A stretch of 64,000 nt of DNA from Bizionia saleffrena (GCF_008086175.1 NZ_VSKM01000007.1:124001-188000), one strand, 5' to 3'. Counted from the stretch's first letter, positions 1 through 9,132 are shown. A program made the numbers and translations. The notes: generated by a model from the letters alone, not told the origin.

Positions 1-1
1 A

Positions 2-241
2 AAAGCCTACGCACCGCATTTATTTAAAACAACGTTAAACAATAAGCCAGCATGGGAAGTAAAAGGCGTTTGGGATGTTAAGAATGCGTTTATGTCTGGG
101 CCATTCATTACGTATATTATAGAAGACAAAGCGAATAACAGATATGTTGTCGCCGAAGGATTTGCTTACGCGCCTTCCATAGCAAAAAGAGAACATATTT
201 TTGAGCTAGAAGCGATGATAAAATCCATCAAATTAGAATAA
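2..241 (+). CDS. C-terminal end of a DUF4837-like protein (partial)
   Basis: An open frame runs in from the left edge and ends at TAA 239-241, giving the last 79 residues of a protein whose start lies outside the window. It ends in an acidic/basic helix (HIFELEAMIKSIKLE). From memory, this C-terminus and its position upstream of tatA and an M23 peptidase match the flavobacterial DUF4837 family, a group of envelope proteins of unknown role. No catalytic motif is visible. The family call is by recall and synteny, so it is moderate. Confidence 0.6.
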   Translation, partial: KAYAPHLFKTTLNNKPAWEVKGVWDVKNAFMSGPFITYIIEDKANNRYVVAEGFAYAPSIAKREHIFELEAMIKSIKLE

Positions 242-261
242 TAATAATAACATTAAGACAT

Positions 262-293
262 AAAAAAACCAACGTTTTCGCGTTGGTTTTTTT
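262..293. terminator. Bidirectional rho-independent terminator
   Basis: A perfect 6-bp stem (CCAACG 269-274 / CGTTGG 281-286) with a TTTTCG loop is flanked by A7 on the left and T7 on the right. It can therefore stop transcription from both sides. It sits between the convergent DUF4837-like gene and tatA. Confidence 0.9.
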
Positions 294-311
294 ATGCTTT
301 TAAAATACTAT

Positions 312-500
312 TTATTTAGAATCTTTAGCTTTTTCTTCTTCCTCTTCTTTACTAGCGTCTTTAAATTCTTTAATTCCGCTACCAAGTCCTCTCATTAATT
401 CTGGTATTTTCTTACCGCCAAACAATAATAACACGAGTACTACAACAACTGCTATTTGCCATGGACCAATCATTCCTAAAAATATATTTGATGCAATCAT
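312..500 (-). CDS. tatA: Sec-independent (Tat) translocase subunit TatA/E
   Basis: This is a small single-span subunit of the twin-arginine translocase, which moves folded proteins across the inner membrane. An N-terminal hydrophobic helix (IGPWQIAVVVVLVLLLFGG) is followed by the FG-KKIPEL hinge, an amphipathic helix (MRGLGSGIKEFK) and a charged acidic/lysine tail, which is the standard TatA layout. An upstream TTG at 519-521 would add seven residues. It lies inside the -7 promoter element on the minus strand, so ATG at 500 is preferred, giving 62 aa. It is transcribed alone, divergently from the M23 peptidase. No tatC is nearby, as is usual in this group. Confidence 0.93.
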   Translation of the reverse strand: MIASNIFLGMIGPWQIAVVVVLVLLLFGGKKIPELMRGLGSGIKEFKDASKEEEEEKAKDSK

Positions 501-518
501 AACTTTTAATTTAGACAG

Positions 519-547
519 CAAAGTTAATAATTTAAGTTTAAAAACAA
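519..547 (-). promoter_or_regulatory. tatA promoter (Bacteroidota -33/-7)
   Basis: Read on the minus strand, TTG (545-547) is followed 18 nt later by TAACTTTG (519-526), a full match to the Bacteroidota -7 consensus TAnnTTTG. The predicted transcript start near 512 leaves a leader of roughly 12 nt before ATG 500. It also rules out the TTG at 519-521 as the start codon. Confidence 0.75.
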
Positions 548-601
548 CCTTTTATAGGTAACTTTAGCATATTGTAAAACATTTAGAGTAATTATTTTAT
601 T

Positions 602-609
602 TACTTTTG
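602..609 (+). promoter_or_regulatory. -7 element for the M23 peptidase gene
   Basis: TACTTTTG matches TAnnTTTG exactly. It ends only 6 nt before ATG 616, so transcription would begin at or next to the start codon. No good -33 box is seen at the usual spacing. Confidence 0.5.
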
Positions 610-615
610 TTTAAT

Positions 616-1485
616 ATGGCTGTAAAGAAGAAAAAATCCAAGAAAATATCTAAAAAGCTACTGCATAAGTACAGATTAGTTATTTTAAATGAAAATACGT
701 TTGAAGAGCGCATATCATTCAAGCTTAATCGATTAAATGTATTCGTGCTTGGCACCTTGTCTTCTATTTTATTAATAGTATTTACTATTCTTTTAATTGC
801 CTTTACGTCATTGCGAGAATATATTCCTGGATATTCATCAACAGCATTAAAAAAGAAAGCCATAGAGCTTAATTTTAAAACAGATTCGTTACAAAAAGTA
901 ATTTCGTTAAACGAGCAGTATTATTCGTCGATAAAAAAAGTGTTACAAGGCGATGTAAAAACGGTTGTTTTTAATAGAGATTCTATAATCGAAGCCGCTA
1001 GTATTGAAGCTGCCGATATTAGTTTAAAATCGAGTAAAGAGGACTCTTTATTACGAGAACGGGTTGAAAAGGAAGATAAATACAACCTTTTTGAATCGGC
1101 GATTTCAAAAGCTAATTTTATACTTTTCCCCCCTGCAAACGGTATACTAAGCGATCCCTATAATGCCGAAATAAAACATTATGCCGTAGATATTATTGTG
1201 GCCAAAGACACACCAATAAAAGCAACCGCCGATGGAACTATTATTTTCTCTGAGTGGACGGCCGAAACCGGATACGTTATTATTATAGAACACAGCCACG
1301 GACTTATTTCCGTTTACAAGCATAACTCTTCGTTAATTAAAAGTCAAGGCGACTTAGTAAAAGCAGGAGAGGTTATCGCCATCTCCGGAAATACTGGAGA
1401 TTATACGACAGGACCACATTTGCATTTCGAATTATGGAGTGACGGCTACCCTGTAAATCCAACTAATTTTATAGATTTCAAATAA
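616..1485 (+). CDS. Membrane-anchored M23 (LytM) metallopeptidase
   Basis: A probable peptidoglycan endopeptidase of 289 aa. A lysine-rich cytoplasmic N-terminus is followed by one TM helix (about 41-64), a periplasmic linker and a C-terminal LytM domain. The zinc site looks intact: H188-x3-D192 and the H268-L-H270 motif in GPHLHFEL, with a further conserved His in VYKH (H236). It is therefore expected to be active, unlike the EnvC-like protein at 60949. A TTG at 607 could extend the frame by three residues but overlaps a -7 promoter element, so ATG 616 is chosen. The GH3-like gene follows 3 nt after the stop. Confidence 0.92.
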   Translation: MAVKKKKSKKISKKLLHKYRLVILNENTFEERISFKLNRLNVFVLGTLSSILLIVFTILLIAFTSLREYIPGYSSTALKKKAIELNFKTDSLQKVISLNEQYYSSIKKVLQGDVKTVVFNRDSIIEAASIEAADISLKSSKEDSLLRERVEKEDKYNLFESAISKANFILFPPANGILSDPYNAEIKHYAVDIIVAKDTPIKATADGTIIFSEWTAETGYVIIIEHSHGLISVYKHNSSLIKSQGDLVKAGEVIAISGNTGDYTTGPHLHFELWSDGYPVNPTNFIDFK

Positions 1486-1488
1486 CTT

Positions 1489-2988
1489 ATGTCGATTAAA
1501 TCTTTACTCGCAAAACCGTTTGCGTATTTTACGTATCTAACCATAAAAAAGTGGGCCGGACAGCCCCTTAAAACGCAAGAAAAAGTCTTTAAAGACTTGA
1601 TCCAGCAAGCGGCAAACACACAATTTGGAAAAGATCATAAGTTTTCTGAAATTACAACCTACGAGCACTTTGTAGCTCGGGTTCCTATTCGCGATTACGA
1701 AGATTTAAAACCGTATGTAGAGCGCGTTGTTGCAGGCGAATCTAATATCTTATGGCCAGAAAAACCGTTGTATTTTGCAAAAACATCGGGAACGACGTCT
1801 GGGGCGAAGTATATTCCTATTACAAAAGAAAGTATGCCGAACCATATTAAGGCCGCAAGAAATGCGATTTTAATGTATATTCACGAAACAGGGAACTCTA
1901 GTTTTGTAGAGGGTAAAATGATTTTTTTACAAGGGAGTCCCGTTTTAAAGACGGAAAACGGCGTACAGTTAGGGCGATTGTCTGGAATTGTAGCGCATTA
2001 CGTCCCTAAATACCTTCAGAAAAACCGAATGCCGTCTTGGGAAACTAATTGTATCGACGATTGGGAAGCGAAAGTATCGGCTATTGTAGATGAAACTTTT
2101 TCTGAAGATTTAACGGTGATTTCAGGAATTCCGTCTTGGGTACAAATGTATTTCGAAAAACTTCAGAAGAAAACCGGAAAACCAGTAGGCGACGTCTTTA
2201 AAAACTTCAATTTATTTATATATGGCGGGGTCAATTACGAACCATATCGTGCTAAATTCGAAGATTTAATCGGAAGAAAAGTGGATAGCATAGAATTGTA
2301 TCCGGCAAGCGAAGGCTTTTTTGCGTTTCAAGATTGCCAAACAGAAAAAGGAATGCTGTTGCAGCTAGATTCTGGAATGTTTTACGAATTTGTTGAAGCC
2401 GATTCGTTTTTTCATGAACAACCGAAACGCATCACAATTAAAGACGTTAAAGTGAACGTTAATTACGTAATGCTAATCTCTTCCAATGCTGGGTTATGGT
2501 GTTATAATATTGGTGATACTGTACAGTTTACAAGTATAAAACCGTATCGTATTATTGTGTCTGGGCGCATTAAACACTTCATTTCGGGGTTTGGTGAACA
2601 TGTTATTGGTAAAGAAGTGGAGTGTGCGTTGCAAGAGGCGATGGCATCAGAAAATGTAAGTGTCTCAGAATTTACGGTAGCCCCTCAAATTAATCCGGAG
2701 TCCGGACTTCCGTATCACGAATGGTTTATCGAATTTGAAAAAGCACCAGAAAACGTAAGCGTGTTATCCTTAAAAATAGACCGCGCTTTACAAGAACAAA
2801 ATAGTTATTATCGAGATTTAATTGAAGGAAAAGTCCTTCAGCCTTTAAAAATAACCACAGTGCAAAACAACGGGTTTCAACAGTATATGAAATCTATCGG
2901 AAAATTAGGGGGGCAAAACAAATTACCGCGTTTATCGAACGACCGAAAGATTGCCGATGCTTTACAAAAACTTAGTGTTGAGAAATAA
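1489..2988 (+). CDS. GH3 auxin-responsive-promoter family acyl-adenylating enzyme
   Basis: A 499-aa member of the ANL-type adenylating family known from plant GH3/JAR1 enzymes, which couple carboxylic acids to amino acids through an acyl-AMP. The ATP-binding loop TSGTTSGAKYIP is at 99-110, the YPASEG motif at 271-276, the YNIGDTVQF motif at 339-347 and RIKHFISGFGEHV at 360-372. All core motifs are present, so it looks functional, although the bacterial substrate is unknown. It starts 3 nt after the M23 peptidase stop, which implies co-transcription. Confidence 0.88.
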   Translation: MSIKSLLAKPFAYFTYLTIKKWAGQPLKTQEKVFKDLIQQAANTQFGKDHKFSEITTYEHFVARVPIRDYEDLKPYVERVVAGESNILWPEKPLYFAKTSGTTSGAKYIPITKESMPNHIKAARNAILMYIHETGNSSFVEGKMIFLQGSPVLKTENGVQLGRLSGIVAHYVPKYLQKNRMPSWETNCIDDWEAKVSAIVDETFSEDLTVISGIPSWVQMYFEKLQKKTGKPVGDVFKNFNLFIYGGVNYEPYRAKFEDLIGRKVDSIELYPASEGFFAFQDCQTEKGMLLQLDSGMFYEFVEADSFFHEQPKRITIKDVKVNVNYVMLISSNAGLWCYNIGDTVQFTSIKPYRIIVSGRIKHFISGFGEHVIGKEVECALQEAMASENVSVSEFTVAPQINPESGLPYHEWFIEFEKAPENVSVLSLKIDRALQEQNSYYRDLIEGKVLQPLKITTVQNNGFQQYMKSIGKLGGQNKLPRLSNDRKIADALQKLSVEK

Positions 2989-2991
2989 TAC

Positions 2992-2999
2992 TATATTTG
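2992..2999 (+). promoter_or_regulatory. -7 element upstream of the DUF6909 gene
   Basis: TATATTTG matches TAnnTTTG and is followed by C. It lies just after the GH3 stop and 17 nt before ATG 3017, giving a leader of about 12 nt. The -33 region is unconvincing, so it may be a secondary promoter within the operon. Confidence 0.45.
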
Positions 3000-3016
3000 C
3001 ACGTTAAACAGCGTAT

Positions 3017-4714
3017 ATGAAGAAAGAAAAATTTCATGTAAGAACTAGAGCACAAGAAAGCTCTAATGCCATTGAGCGTATGTATATTACTATGCGCCAT
3101 TTGTTTAATAGAGGGTTTTATAAACCAATGGGGATTTCGGGCGAAACTTTGCGCGAAGCCCTTTTGGTATTGAGACCCGAAATTTATGGCTCTATTGCCG
3201 ATGAAAAAGCGGAACTGGAAGGATTGTTATATGTAATAGACAGGTTGCCTTACGGAATTGAAGAGTGTCGTTTTATAAATTTAACCAGTAACGAAGGCTA
3301 TACAGACTCTCACTTTGAAGTGATTATTCCTTCAAAACGTAGACGAAACTGTTACCGTATCGATAACGAACAAATGAATATTGAAATTACCAGGGGACGC
3401 TCTGAGATTTACGATATTTTAACACACTTAACCTTTTTGTTTATAGAGTCTCATAAAATAAGTAAGCGAGTCCTTATTGACGAAAAAGGAAATACAACAC
3501 GCGATTGGCAAAAACTAGAAGTTGCCGTTTTAACCGAAGATAAATTAACGCTAAAAGAGCGCGAAGTAGCTATTACACATACCGCAAATATTTTAGGTCG
3601 TACGTTCGAGCAAATTAAATTGGCGTATACAAAGTTTGCAACCCCCCAGCAACCTGAACGTTTTCTACATATTATTTATTGGTTGGGGAAACTAGCCATC
3701 GATGAGGTGGTCTTTAATAATAAACGTACGGTAACGTTTAGTCCGGTATTACGAGAGCGCTTAGGGCACCATATTCACGGAGAAATGTGGGCAAACACGA
3801 TAAAAGAAACCTTAGAAAAGCATAATTTATTAGCGCGACCAATACATATTATTAGTGCAAACTTACATAGTGTTATGAACACGTTGTACGCGCCGTTAGC
3901 TTTAAAACCGACGAAGAGCGAAAAAAATATTTTTGTAACCTACGAGAACTTAAGTAATCCTGAAAATGAGTCGTTACGAAAAAAAGTAACGGTAAAAGCG
4001 TTGGAGCAAGGAATGATTTTTATTAAGGACACCTCTGGAACCAACATTGATGTCCAGATATTTGATACTACGAAATTAGACTTAGAAGCCTTAGATCTCG
4101 GAGTTAAAAACCCCGACGCAGATAAAGAAGCACCCGTGCTTTTTGTTATGGATTATGCTTTTGGAGAGCAGGCCTACGAAACGATAGATGAACTCTTAAA
4201 GCCTTACAAGTCTCAAAAGGAGGATATTCTTTTAAATGTGGAATCCGTCTCTATAATGGGGAAAGCAGGTATTTTAGAAGGAGGGAAAGGCGATATTATG
4301 ATTCCGTCGGCGCACATTTTTGAAGGTACGGCCGATAATTATCCGTTTAAAAACGAATTGTGTAAATCAGATTTTGAAGGTGAAGGTCTGGACGTGTACG
4401 AAGGAACAATGATTTCTGTTTTAGGAACATCGCTTCAAAATAAAGACATTTTAAAATTCTTCCACAATTCAACATGGAATGTCATCGGACTGGAAATGGA
4501 AGGGGCGCATTACCAAAAGGCAATACAAGCCGCCTCGAAAGTAAGACGTAGCATAAACCCAGAAGTAAAAGTAAGATATGCGTATTATGCTAGTGATAAT
4601 CCTTTAGTAACGGGAAGCACCTTAGCTTCTGGAGGTTTAGGAACATCGGGTGTAAAACCAACCTATTTAATAACAAGAAAAATATTACAGCAAATATTCA
4701 ATAAAAGTTCTTAA
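3017..4714 (+). CDS. DUF6909-like protein with a nucleoside-phosphorylase-like C-terminus
   Basis: A 565-aa soluble protein without signal peptide or membrane segment, recalled as the Bacteroidota DUF6909 family. The N-terminal half (about 1-350) resembles nothing I can name. The C-terminal third includes GLEMEGAHY (491-499), close to the E-M-E-G-A signature with which the purine/uridine phosphorylase and MTA/SAH nucleosidase fold binds ribose. A glycine-rich stretch (SGGLGTSG) follows. A nucleoside or nucleotide substrate is therefore plausible but unproven. Genes for a Wzz-like protein pair start 11 nt downstream. Confidence 0.65.
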   Translation: MKKEKFHVRTRAQESSNAIERMYITMRHLFNRGFYKPMGISGETLREALLVLRPEIYGSIADEKAELEGLLYVIDRLPYGIEECRFINLTSNEGYTDSHFEVIIPSKRRRNCYRIDNEQMNIEITRGRSEIYDILTHLTFLFIESHKISKRVLIDEKGNTTRDWQKLEVAVLTEDKLTLKEREVAITHTANILGRTFEQIKLAYTKFATPQQPERFLHIIYWLGKLAIDEVVFNNKRTVTFSPVLRERLGHHIHGEMWANTIKETLEKHNLLARPIHIISANLHSVMNTLYAPLALKPTKSEKNIFVTYENLSNPENESLRKKVTVKALEQGMIFIKDTSGTNIDVQIFDTTKLDLEALDLGVKNPDADKEAPVLFVMDYAFGEQAYETIDELLKPYKSQKEDILLNVESVSIMGKAGILEGGKGDIMIPSAHIFEGTADNYPFKNELCKSDFEGEGLDVYEGTMISVLGTSLQNKDILKFFHNSTWNVIGLEMEGAHYQKAIQAASKVRRSINPEVKVRYAYYASDNPLVTGSTLASGGLGTSGVKPTYLITRKILQQIFNKSS

Positions 4715-4725
4715 ACTATTAATTA

Positions 4726-5838
4726 ATGTCTAATAATCCCAATACCCCAGTGAACTCAGGTAACAATAGTACCAACGGTAGTAACGCGAACAATAACAAT
4801 AACAATAACAATCAATCTGAAGAAGTCGATTTAATCGTGTTTTTCAATTTAATTGGCAATGGAATTCAAAAAGTCATTAATTTTTTTGGATCCCTATTTA
4901 TAGGCCTCTACGCTTTTTTTATAGCCTGTATTAAAGTGATTTTTGTAAACATTAAAATCATTGCAATTGTGGTAATAGTAGCTTTAGCAATAGGTTTTAC
5001 GTTAGATAAAGTAAAAGACCAAGTCTATTATTCTGAGATGTTTGTAGTGCCTAATTTTGAGTCTAAATATGTTTTAATAGAGAATATTAATTATTTTAAT
5101 TCCCTAATTAAATTAAAAGATACTGAGGAGCTTTCACAACAATTCAATATTACTGCTAAAGAATCGGAAGCGCTTGTCCAGTTTGAAATCGAAGCAGCAC
5201 CGGAGTCTAAAAATGAACAATTGAAGGAGTTTGGTTTATTTATGAAAGATTTAGATAGTGTAACGCGATCTAAAGTTGACTATGAGATTTATTTAGACAA
5301 TAGAGATTTATACTCTGCTGAAATGTTTTTACTCCGTGCACGGACTAAGAATAATAAATTATTTACCAAATTAGAAAAGGGACTCTCCCAATCTATAAAT
5401 AACGACTATTCAGACCTTAAAAAGCAAGAAAGAGACTCTGTTTTACGTTTAGAAAAAGAAAATTTAGAGGTGTCGTTAGCAGCGATTAGAAAAATTAAAG
5501 ACACCTATTTAAGTGTTTTAGAAAAAGAATCAGAAAAAACGTCGGTCTCGTCAAACTTAGGAAACGCCTTAGGATTGCAAGTGGAGAAGACGCAAACGAA
5601 AGAAGATGAGCTGTTAGCACAAGAGATTGCGACGTTAAATAAATTAAATGAAATTAAGAGAGAGTTGGTGCTTAAAAACACAATTTTTGATAAAGTGTCG
5701 TCTTTCAGAGAAAAGGGAATTGTTGAGAATATATGGTATAAGAAGTATAAAATAATAGTACCTTTATTTGCGTTAATAGTTCTTGGTTTTTTTAGTGCGC
5801 TATTCACCTTTTATAAGCATGTCATCCGTTATAACTAA
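4726..5838 (+). CDS. Wzz-like two-TM chain-length determinant-type protein (copy 1)
   Basis: A 370-aa inner-membrane protein. It starts with a low-complexity Asn/Ser/Gly tail (residues 5-30, including eight consecutive Asn). A hydrophobic region follows (about 51-92, ending in a clear TM helix), then a periplasmic domain with predicted coiled coils, and a C-terminal TM helix (about 343-365). This is the architecture of Wzz/PCP chain-length regulators, but sequence similarity to classical Wzz is weak. The motifs EEVDLIVFFNLIGN and SKYVLIENINYFNSLI recur in the next gene, which is its paralogue. Placement just ahead of the sugar-nucleotide genes supports a polysaccharide role. Confidence 0.62.
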   Translation: MSNNPNTPVNSGNNSTNGSNANNNNNNNNQSEEVDLIVFFNLIGNGIQKVINFFGSLFIGLYAFFIACIKVIFVNIKIIAIVVIVALAIGFTLDKVKDQVYYSEMFVVPNFESKYVLIENINYFNSLIKLKDTEELSQQFNITAKESEALVQFEIEAAPESKNEQLKEFGLFMKDLDSVTRSKVDYEIYLDNRDLYSAEMFLLRARTKNNKLFTKLEKGLSQSINNDYSDLKKQERDSVLRLEKENLEVSLAAIRKIKDTYLSVLEKESEKTSVSSNLGNALGLQVEKTQTKEDELLAQEIATLNKLNEIKRELVLKNTIFDKVSSFREKGIVENIWYKKYKIIVPLFALIVLGFFSALFTFYKHVIRYN

Positions 5839-5847
5839 TTAATTTTT

Positions 5848-6915
5848 ATGAGTGAAATAGATAAACAAGACCCTAAATCGAATACAGAGGAAGTCGATTT
5901 GGTCGTTTTTTTTAATTTAATAGGTAATGCTTTTACACGTTTTTTTAACTTTATAGGGCGCATTTTAAAATCTATTTTGTCGTTTATTATTTCCATATTA
6001 AAAGTCATTATTAGCTTTTGGAAACCGGTGTTTATTATACTTATTGTTTTTGCTGGTTTAGGCTATATGTTAGAGCGCACCAATAAACCCATATACAGTT
6101 CAGAAATGTTGGTGGAGCCCTACTTTGGTTCAAAATACCAGTTGGTCTCCAATATCAATTATTTTAACGCACTAATCGCGAACAAAGATTATAACGCGCT
6201 AAATACCATTTTTGATAATGACAGCACCGATGTAGAAGTCAATAAATTAACGGCGTTTAGAATTGAACCAGGACCAGAATCAGAAAATGATAAATATTTG
6301 GCCTATCAAGCGTTTATGGTGCAGCTAGATAGCACCCGATCCACCGACCCGATAAGTTATGATGTGTTTGTAGATAACAGAAGTATTTATACCAGTAATT
6401 TACTTACAATAGTAGCAGAGTCCTCCAAAAAAGATATTTTTAAAGACTTAGAATCTGGAATTAGTTCGGCATTCTCCAATGCGTTTTCAAATGCAAAAAA
6501 GATTAAAGAAGAAAAGCTTTATGCCCTCCAACGTGATAACATTCAGGAAAACTTAAATGAAGTCGATTCCTTACAGCGCGTTTATATTAATCTTTTAAGA
6601 GAAGAAGCTGAGAGACCCAATCAAGAAGTTAAATTAGGAGCGTTGTCTTTAAGTCCGGAGCGATCAAGCACTAGGGAATACGAGCTTTTGGAGAAAGAGA
6701 TCGCGTTGCGCGCAGATTTACAAGAAATTGAAGAAAAAATTATTTCTAAAGATGTGTTTGTAGATGTCATTTCTACCTTTCAATCTATTGGTAACCGAGT
6801 GAATAAAATAAGTGAAAAGTATACCATAATATTCCCTTTGGCGGCATTTGTGTTTTTATGCTTAGGGTTCGTAATTAATCGTGTCGTTATTTTTGTAAAT
6901 AACTATAAGGAGTAA
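5848..6915 (+). CDS. Wzz-like two-TM chain-length determinant-type protein (copy 2)
   Basis: A 355-aa paralogue of the preceding protein, 9 nt downstream of it. It shares the EEVDLVVFFNLIGN cytoplasmic motif, the YSSEMLVEPYFGSKYQLVSN region after TM1, a coiled-coil-rich periplasmic domain and a final TM helix (about 327-349). It lacks the Asn-rich tail. The tandem copies may form a mixed oligomer or set two modal lengths (inference). No kinase domain is attached. Confidence 0.62.
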   Translation: MSEIDKQDPKSNTEEVDLVVFFNLIGNAFTRFFNFIGRILKSILSFIISILKVIISFWKPVFIILIVFAGLGYMLERTNKPIYSSEMLVEPYFGSKYQLVSNINYFNALIANKDYNALNTIFDNDSTDVEVNKLTAFRIEPGPESENDKYLAYQAFMVQLDSTRSTDPISYDVFVDNRSIYTSNLLTIVAESSKKDIFKDLESGISSAFSNAFSNAKKIKEEKLYALQRDNIQENLNEVDSLQRVYINLLREEAERPNQEVKLGALSLSPERSSTREYELLEKEIALRADLQEIEEKIISKDVFVDVISTFQSIGNRVNKISEKYTIIFPLAAFVFLCLGFVINRVVIFVNNYKE

Positions 6916-6981
6916 ACGGGTTGTTATACGTGCGTTTTAAATGGCACTCATTCAATGCTTGTTTTGGAAGCACAGACATAC

Positions 6982-7003
6982 CCAAGTATAGGTAACTACT
7001 TGG
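6982..7003. repeat. Short inverted repeat in the rfbB upstream region
   Basis: CCAAGTA (6982-6988) and TACTTGG (6997-7003) form a perfect 7-bp stem with an 8-nt loop. There is no U-tract, so it is not a standard terminator. It could be an operator or an RNA hairpin in the 260-bp gap before the rhamnose genes. Confidence 0.35.
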
Positions 7004-7058
7004 AGTCCTTTGCGGCGTTTATATCACGATCAGGGTTTAGCCTACTTCAATAATTGTC

Positions 7059-7087
7059 GTTTGTTTGCTTATTTGTTTGTTTGTTTC
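7059..7087. repeat. TTTG-rich simple repeat
   Basis: Five GTTTG/ATTTG-type units run in near-tandem, interrupted once by CTTA. The tract lies about 90 nt upstream of rfbB. It also mimics -33 TTTG boxes, so unit-number changes could alter promoter spacing; this is inference. Confidence 0.4.
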
Positions 7088-7175
7088 AAAAGAACGATTC
7101 TCCGTTTAAAATGCTATTTTTACGTTTTATTGTAACTCAATCGATTATTTTTTTGATCACAGACAAGCAACGCTT

Positions 7176-8249
7176 ATGTTAGACCCACAATTAAATCAAC
7201 AGAAAAAAGCTTTACTAATCACAGGCGGAGCCGGTTTTATAGGCTCTCATGTGGTACGGCTTTTTGTAAATAAATATCCGCAGTACCATATTTTCAATTT
7301 AGACGTGTTAACGTATGCGGGCAATTTAGAAAACCTTAAGGATATTGAATCTTGCGAAAACTACACGTTTTTAAAAGCGGATATCACCAACGAAGAACAG
7401 ATTAACACGCTGTTTAAAACGCATCAATTCGAGGGAGTAATACATTTAGCCGCTGAAAGTCACGTTGATCGCTCTATCGCGGATCCTATGGCGTTTGCAA
7501 AAACCAATGTTTTAGGAACGATGATTTTGCTTACTGCGTTTAAAAACCTATGGCAAGATACGTGGGAAGACAAATTGTTTTATCACGTAAGTACCGATGA
7601 GGTGTATGGCTCTTTGGGCCAAACAGGATTGTTTACCGAAACAACAGCCTACGATCCTAATTCTCCATATTCCGCTTCAAAAGCAAGCTCCGACCATTTT
7701 GTGCGTGCGTACGGCGAAACCTACGGATTGCCTTATATAATAAGTAATTGCTCGAATAATTACGGCCCAAATCATTTTCCTGAAAAATTAATTCCATTAT
7801 TCATCAATAATATCATTCATAATAAACCATTGCCCGTATATGGCGATGGCAATTATACTAGGGATTGGTTGTATGTATTAGACCATGCGCGTGCAATAGA
7901 CATAGCATTCCATAAGGGGACAATAGGAGAAACGTATAATATTGGTGGTTTTAACGAGTGGAAAAATAGCGACTTAGTAAAATTGTTATGCAAACAAATG
8001 GATAGTGCGTTAGGAAGAACAAAAGGAACTTCTGAAGCGTTAATAACCTACGTAAAGAACCGTCCGGGTCACGATGTGCGCTACGCTATCGATGCCAATA
8101 AAATTAAAAACGAATTAGGTTGGGCCCCTTCTGTAACCTTCGAGGAAGGTTTAGAAGCAACGATAGCCTGGTATATGGCAAATGAAGAATGGTTGGAACA
8201 AGTCACCTCAGGGGCGTATAAAACCTATTATAGCAAACAATATAACTAA
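7176..8249 (+). CDS. rfbB: dTDP-glucose 4,6-dehydratase
   Basis: The second step of dTDP-L-rhamnose synthesis: an NAD-dependent short-chain dehydrogenase-fold enzyme acting in the cytoplasm. It has the Rossmann motif TGGAGFIG (16-23), the STDEVYG loop with catalytic Asp-Glu, and YSASK as the YxxxK pair. The AAESHVDRS and RDWLYVLDH stretches are family hallmarks. Length (357 aa) is normal. It opens the set rfbB-A-C-D, which covers all four rhamnose steps from glucose-1-phosphate. Confidence 0.97.
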   Translation: MLDPQLNQQKKALLITGGAGFIGSHVVRLFVNKYPQYHIFNLDVLTYAGNLENLKDIESCENYTFLKADITNEEQINTLFKTHQFEGVIHLAAESHVDRSIADPMAFAKTNVLGTMILLTAFKNLWQDTWEDKLFYHVSTDEVYGSLGQTGLFTETTAYDPNSPYSASKASSDHFVRAYGETYGLPYIISNCSNNYGPNHFPEKLIPLFINNIIHNKPLPVYGDGNYTRDWLYVLDHARAIDIAFHKGTIGETYNIGGFNEWKNSDLVKLLCKQMDSALGRTKGTSEALITYVKNRPGHDVRYAIDANKIKNELGWAPSVTFEEGLEATIAWYMANEEWLEQVTSGAYKTYYSKQYN

Positions 8250-8268
8250 GTAACACAGACACTCAAGA

Positions 8269-9132
8269 ATGAAAGGTATAGTATTAGCAGGCGGTTCAGG
8301 AACACGTTTACACCCTTTAACATTGGCGGTAAGTAAGCAATTAATGCCTATTTACGATAAACCAATGATTTATTATCCCTTATCGACTTTAATGTGGTCT
8401 GGGATAAAAGAAATCTTAATTATTTCGACACCGCAAGATGTCCCGTTGTTTAAAAAATTATTAGGCGATGGGTCACAATTCGGCTGTCGTTTTGAATATG
8501 CTGTACAAGAACATCCTAATGGTTTAGCCGAAGCGTTTATTATAGGTGAGGACTTTATCGGTGACGATAAAGTGGCACTTATTTTAGGCGATAATATTTT
8601 TCACGGTACAGGACTAGAAAAACTATTACAAGCAAATAGCGATCCCGACGGCGGTATCATTTATGCCTACCATGTTTTAGATCCGGAACGCTACGGAGTG
8701 GCCGAATTTAATACGGAAGGGCAAGTGATTTCTATTGAAGAAAAACCAACAAAACCAAAATCTAATTACGCTGTTCCAGGGATCTATTTTTACGATAATA
8801 GCGTAATAGAAATTGCCAAAAGTATCGAGCCGAGTCACCGTGGTGAATTGGAAATTACCGATATTAATAAAGCGTATTTAGAGCAAGGCAAACTTACCGT
8901 TAGTGTTTTAGATAAAGGAACCGCTTGGTTAGATACCGGTACTTTTAATTCGTTAATGCAAGCCTCACAATTTGTACAAGTGATAGAAGAGCGTCAAGGT
9001 TTAAAAATTGGGGCACTAGAGGAAGTGGCTTACAAAATGGGGTATATCAATAAAGAACAATTAAAAACGCTTATACAACCCCTTATAAAAAGTGGTTACG
9101 GTAAACACTTATTAAGTATTTTAGAGCAATAA
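8269..9132 (+). CDS. rfbA: Glucose-1-phosphate thymidylyltransferase
   Basis: The first step of dTDP-rhamnose synthesis, joining dTTP and glucose-1-phosphate. The nucleotide-binding signature [11 protein letters not shown] lies at the N-terminus, followed by [19 protein letters not shown] and the [12 protein letters not shown] segment typical of RmlA. The 287-aa length is standard. It sits 19 nt after rfbB and 12 nt before rfbC. Confidence 0.97.
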   Translation: MKGIVLAGGSGTRLHPLTLAVSKQLMPIYDKPMIYYPLSTLMWSGIKEILIISTPQDVPLFKKLLGDGSQFGCRFEYAVQEHPNGLAEAFIIGEDFIGDDKVALILGDNIFHGTGLEKLLQANSDPDGGIIYAYHVLDPERYGVAEFNTEGQVISIEEKPTKPKSNYAVPGIYFYDNSVIEIAKSIEPSHRGELEITDINKAYLEQGKLTVSVLDKGTAWLDTGTFNSLMQASQFVQVIEERQGLKIGALEEVAYKMGYINKEQLKTLIQPLIKSGYGKHLLSILEQ

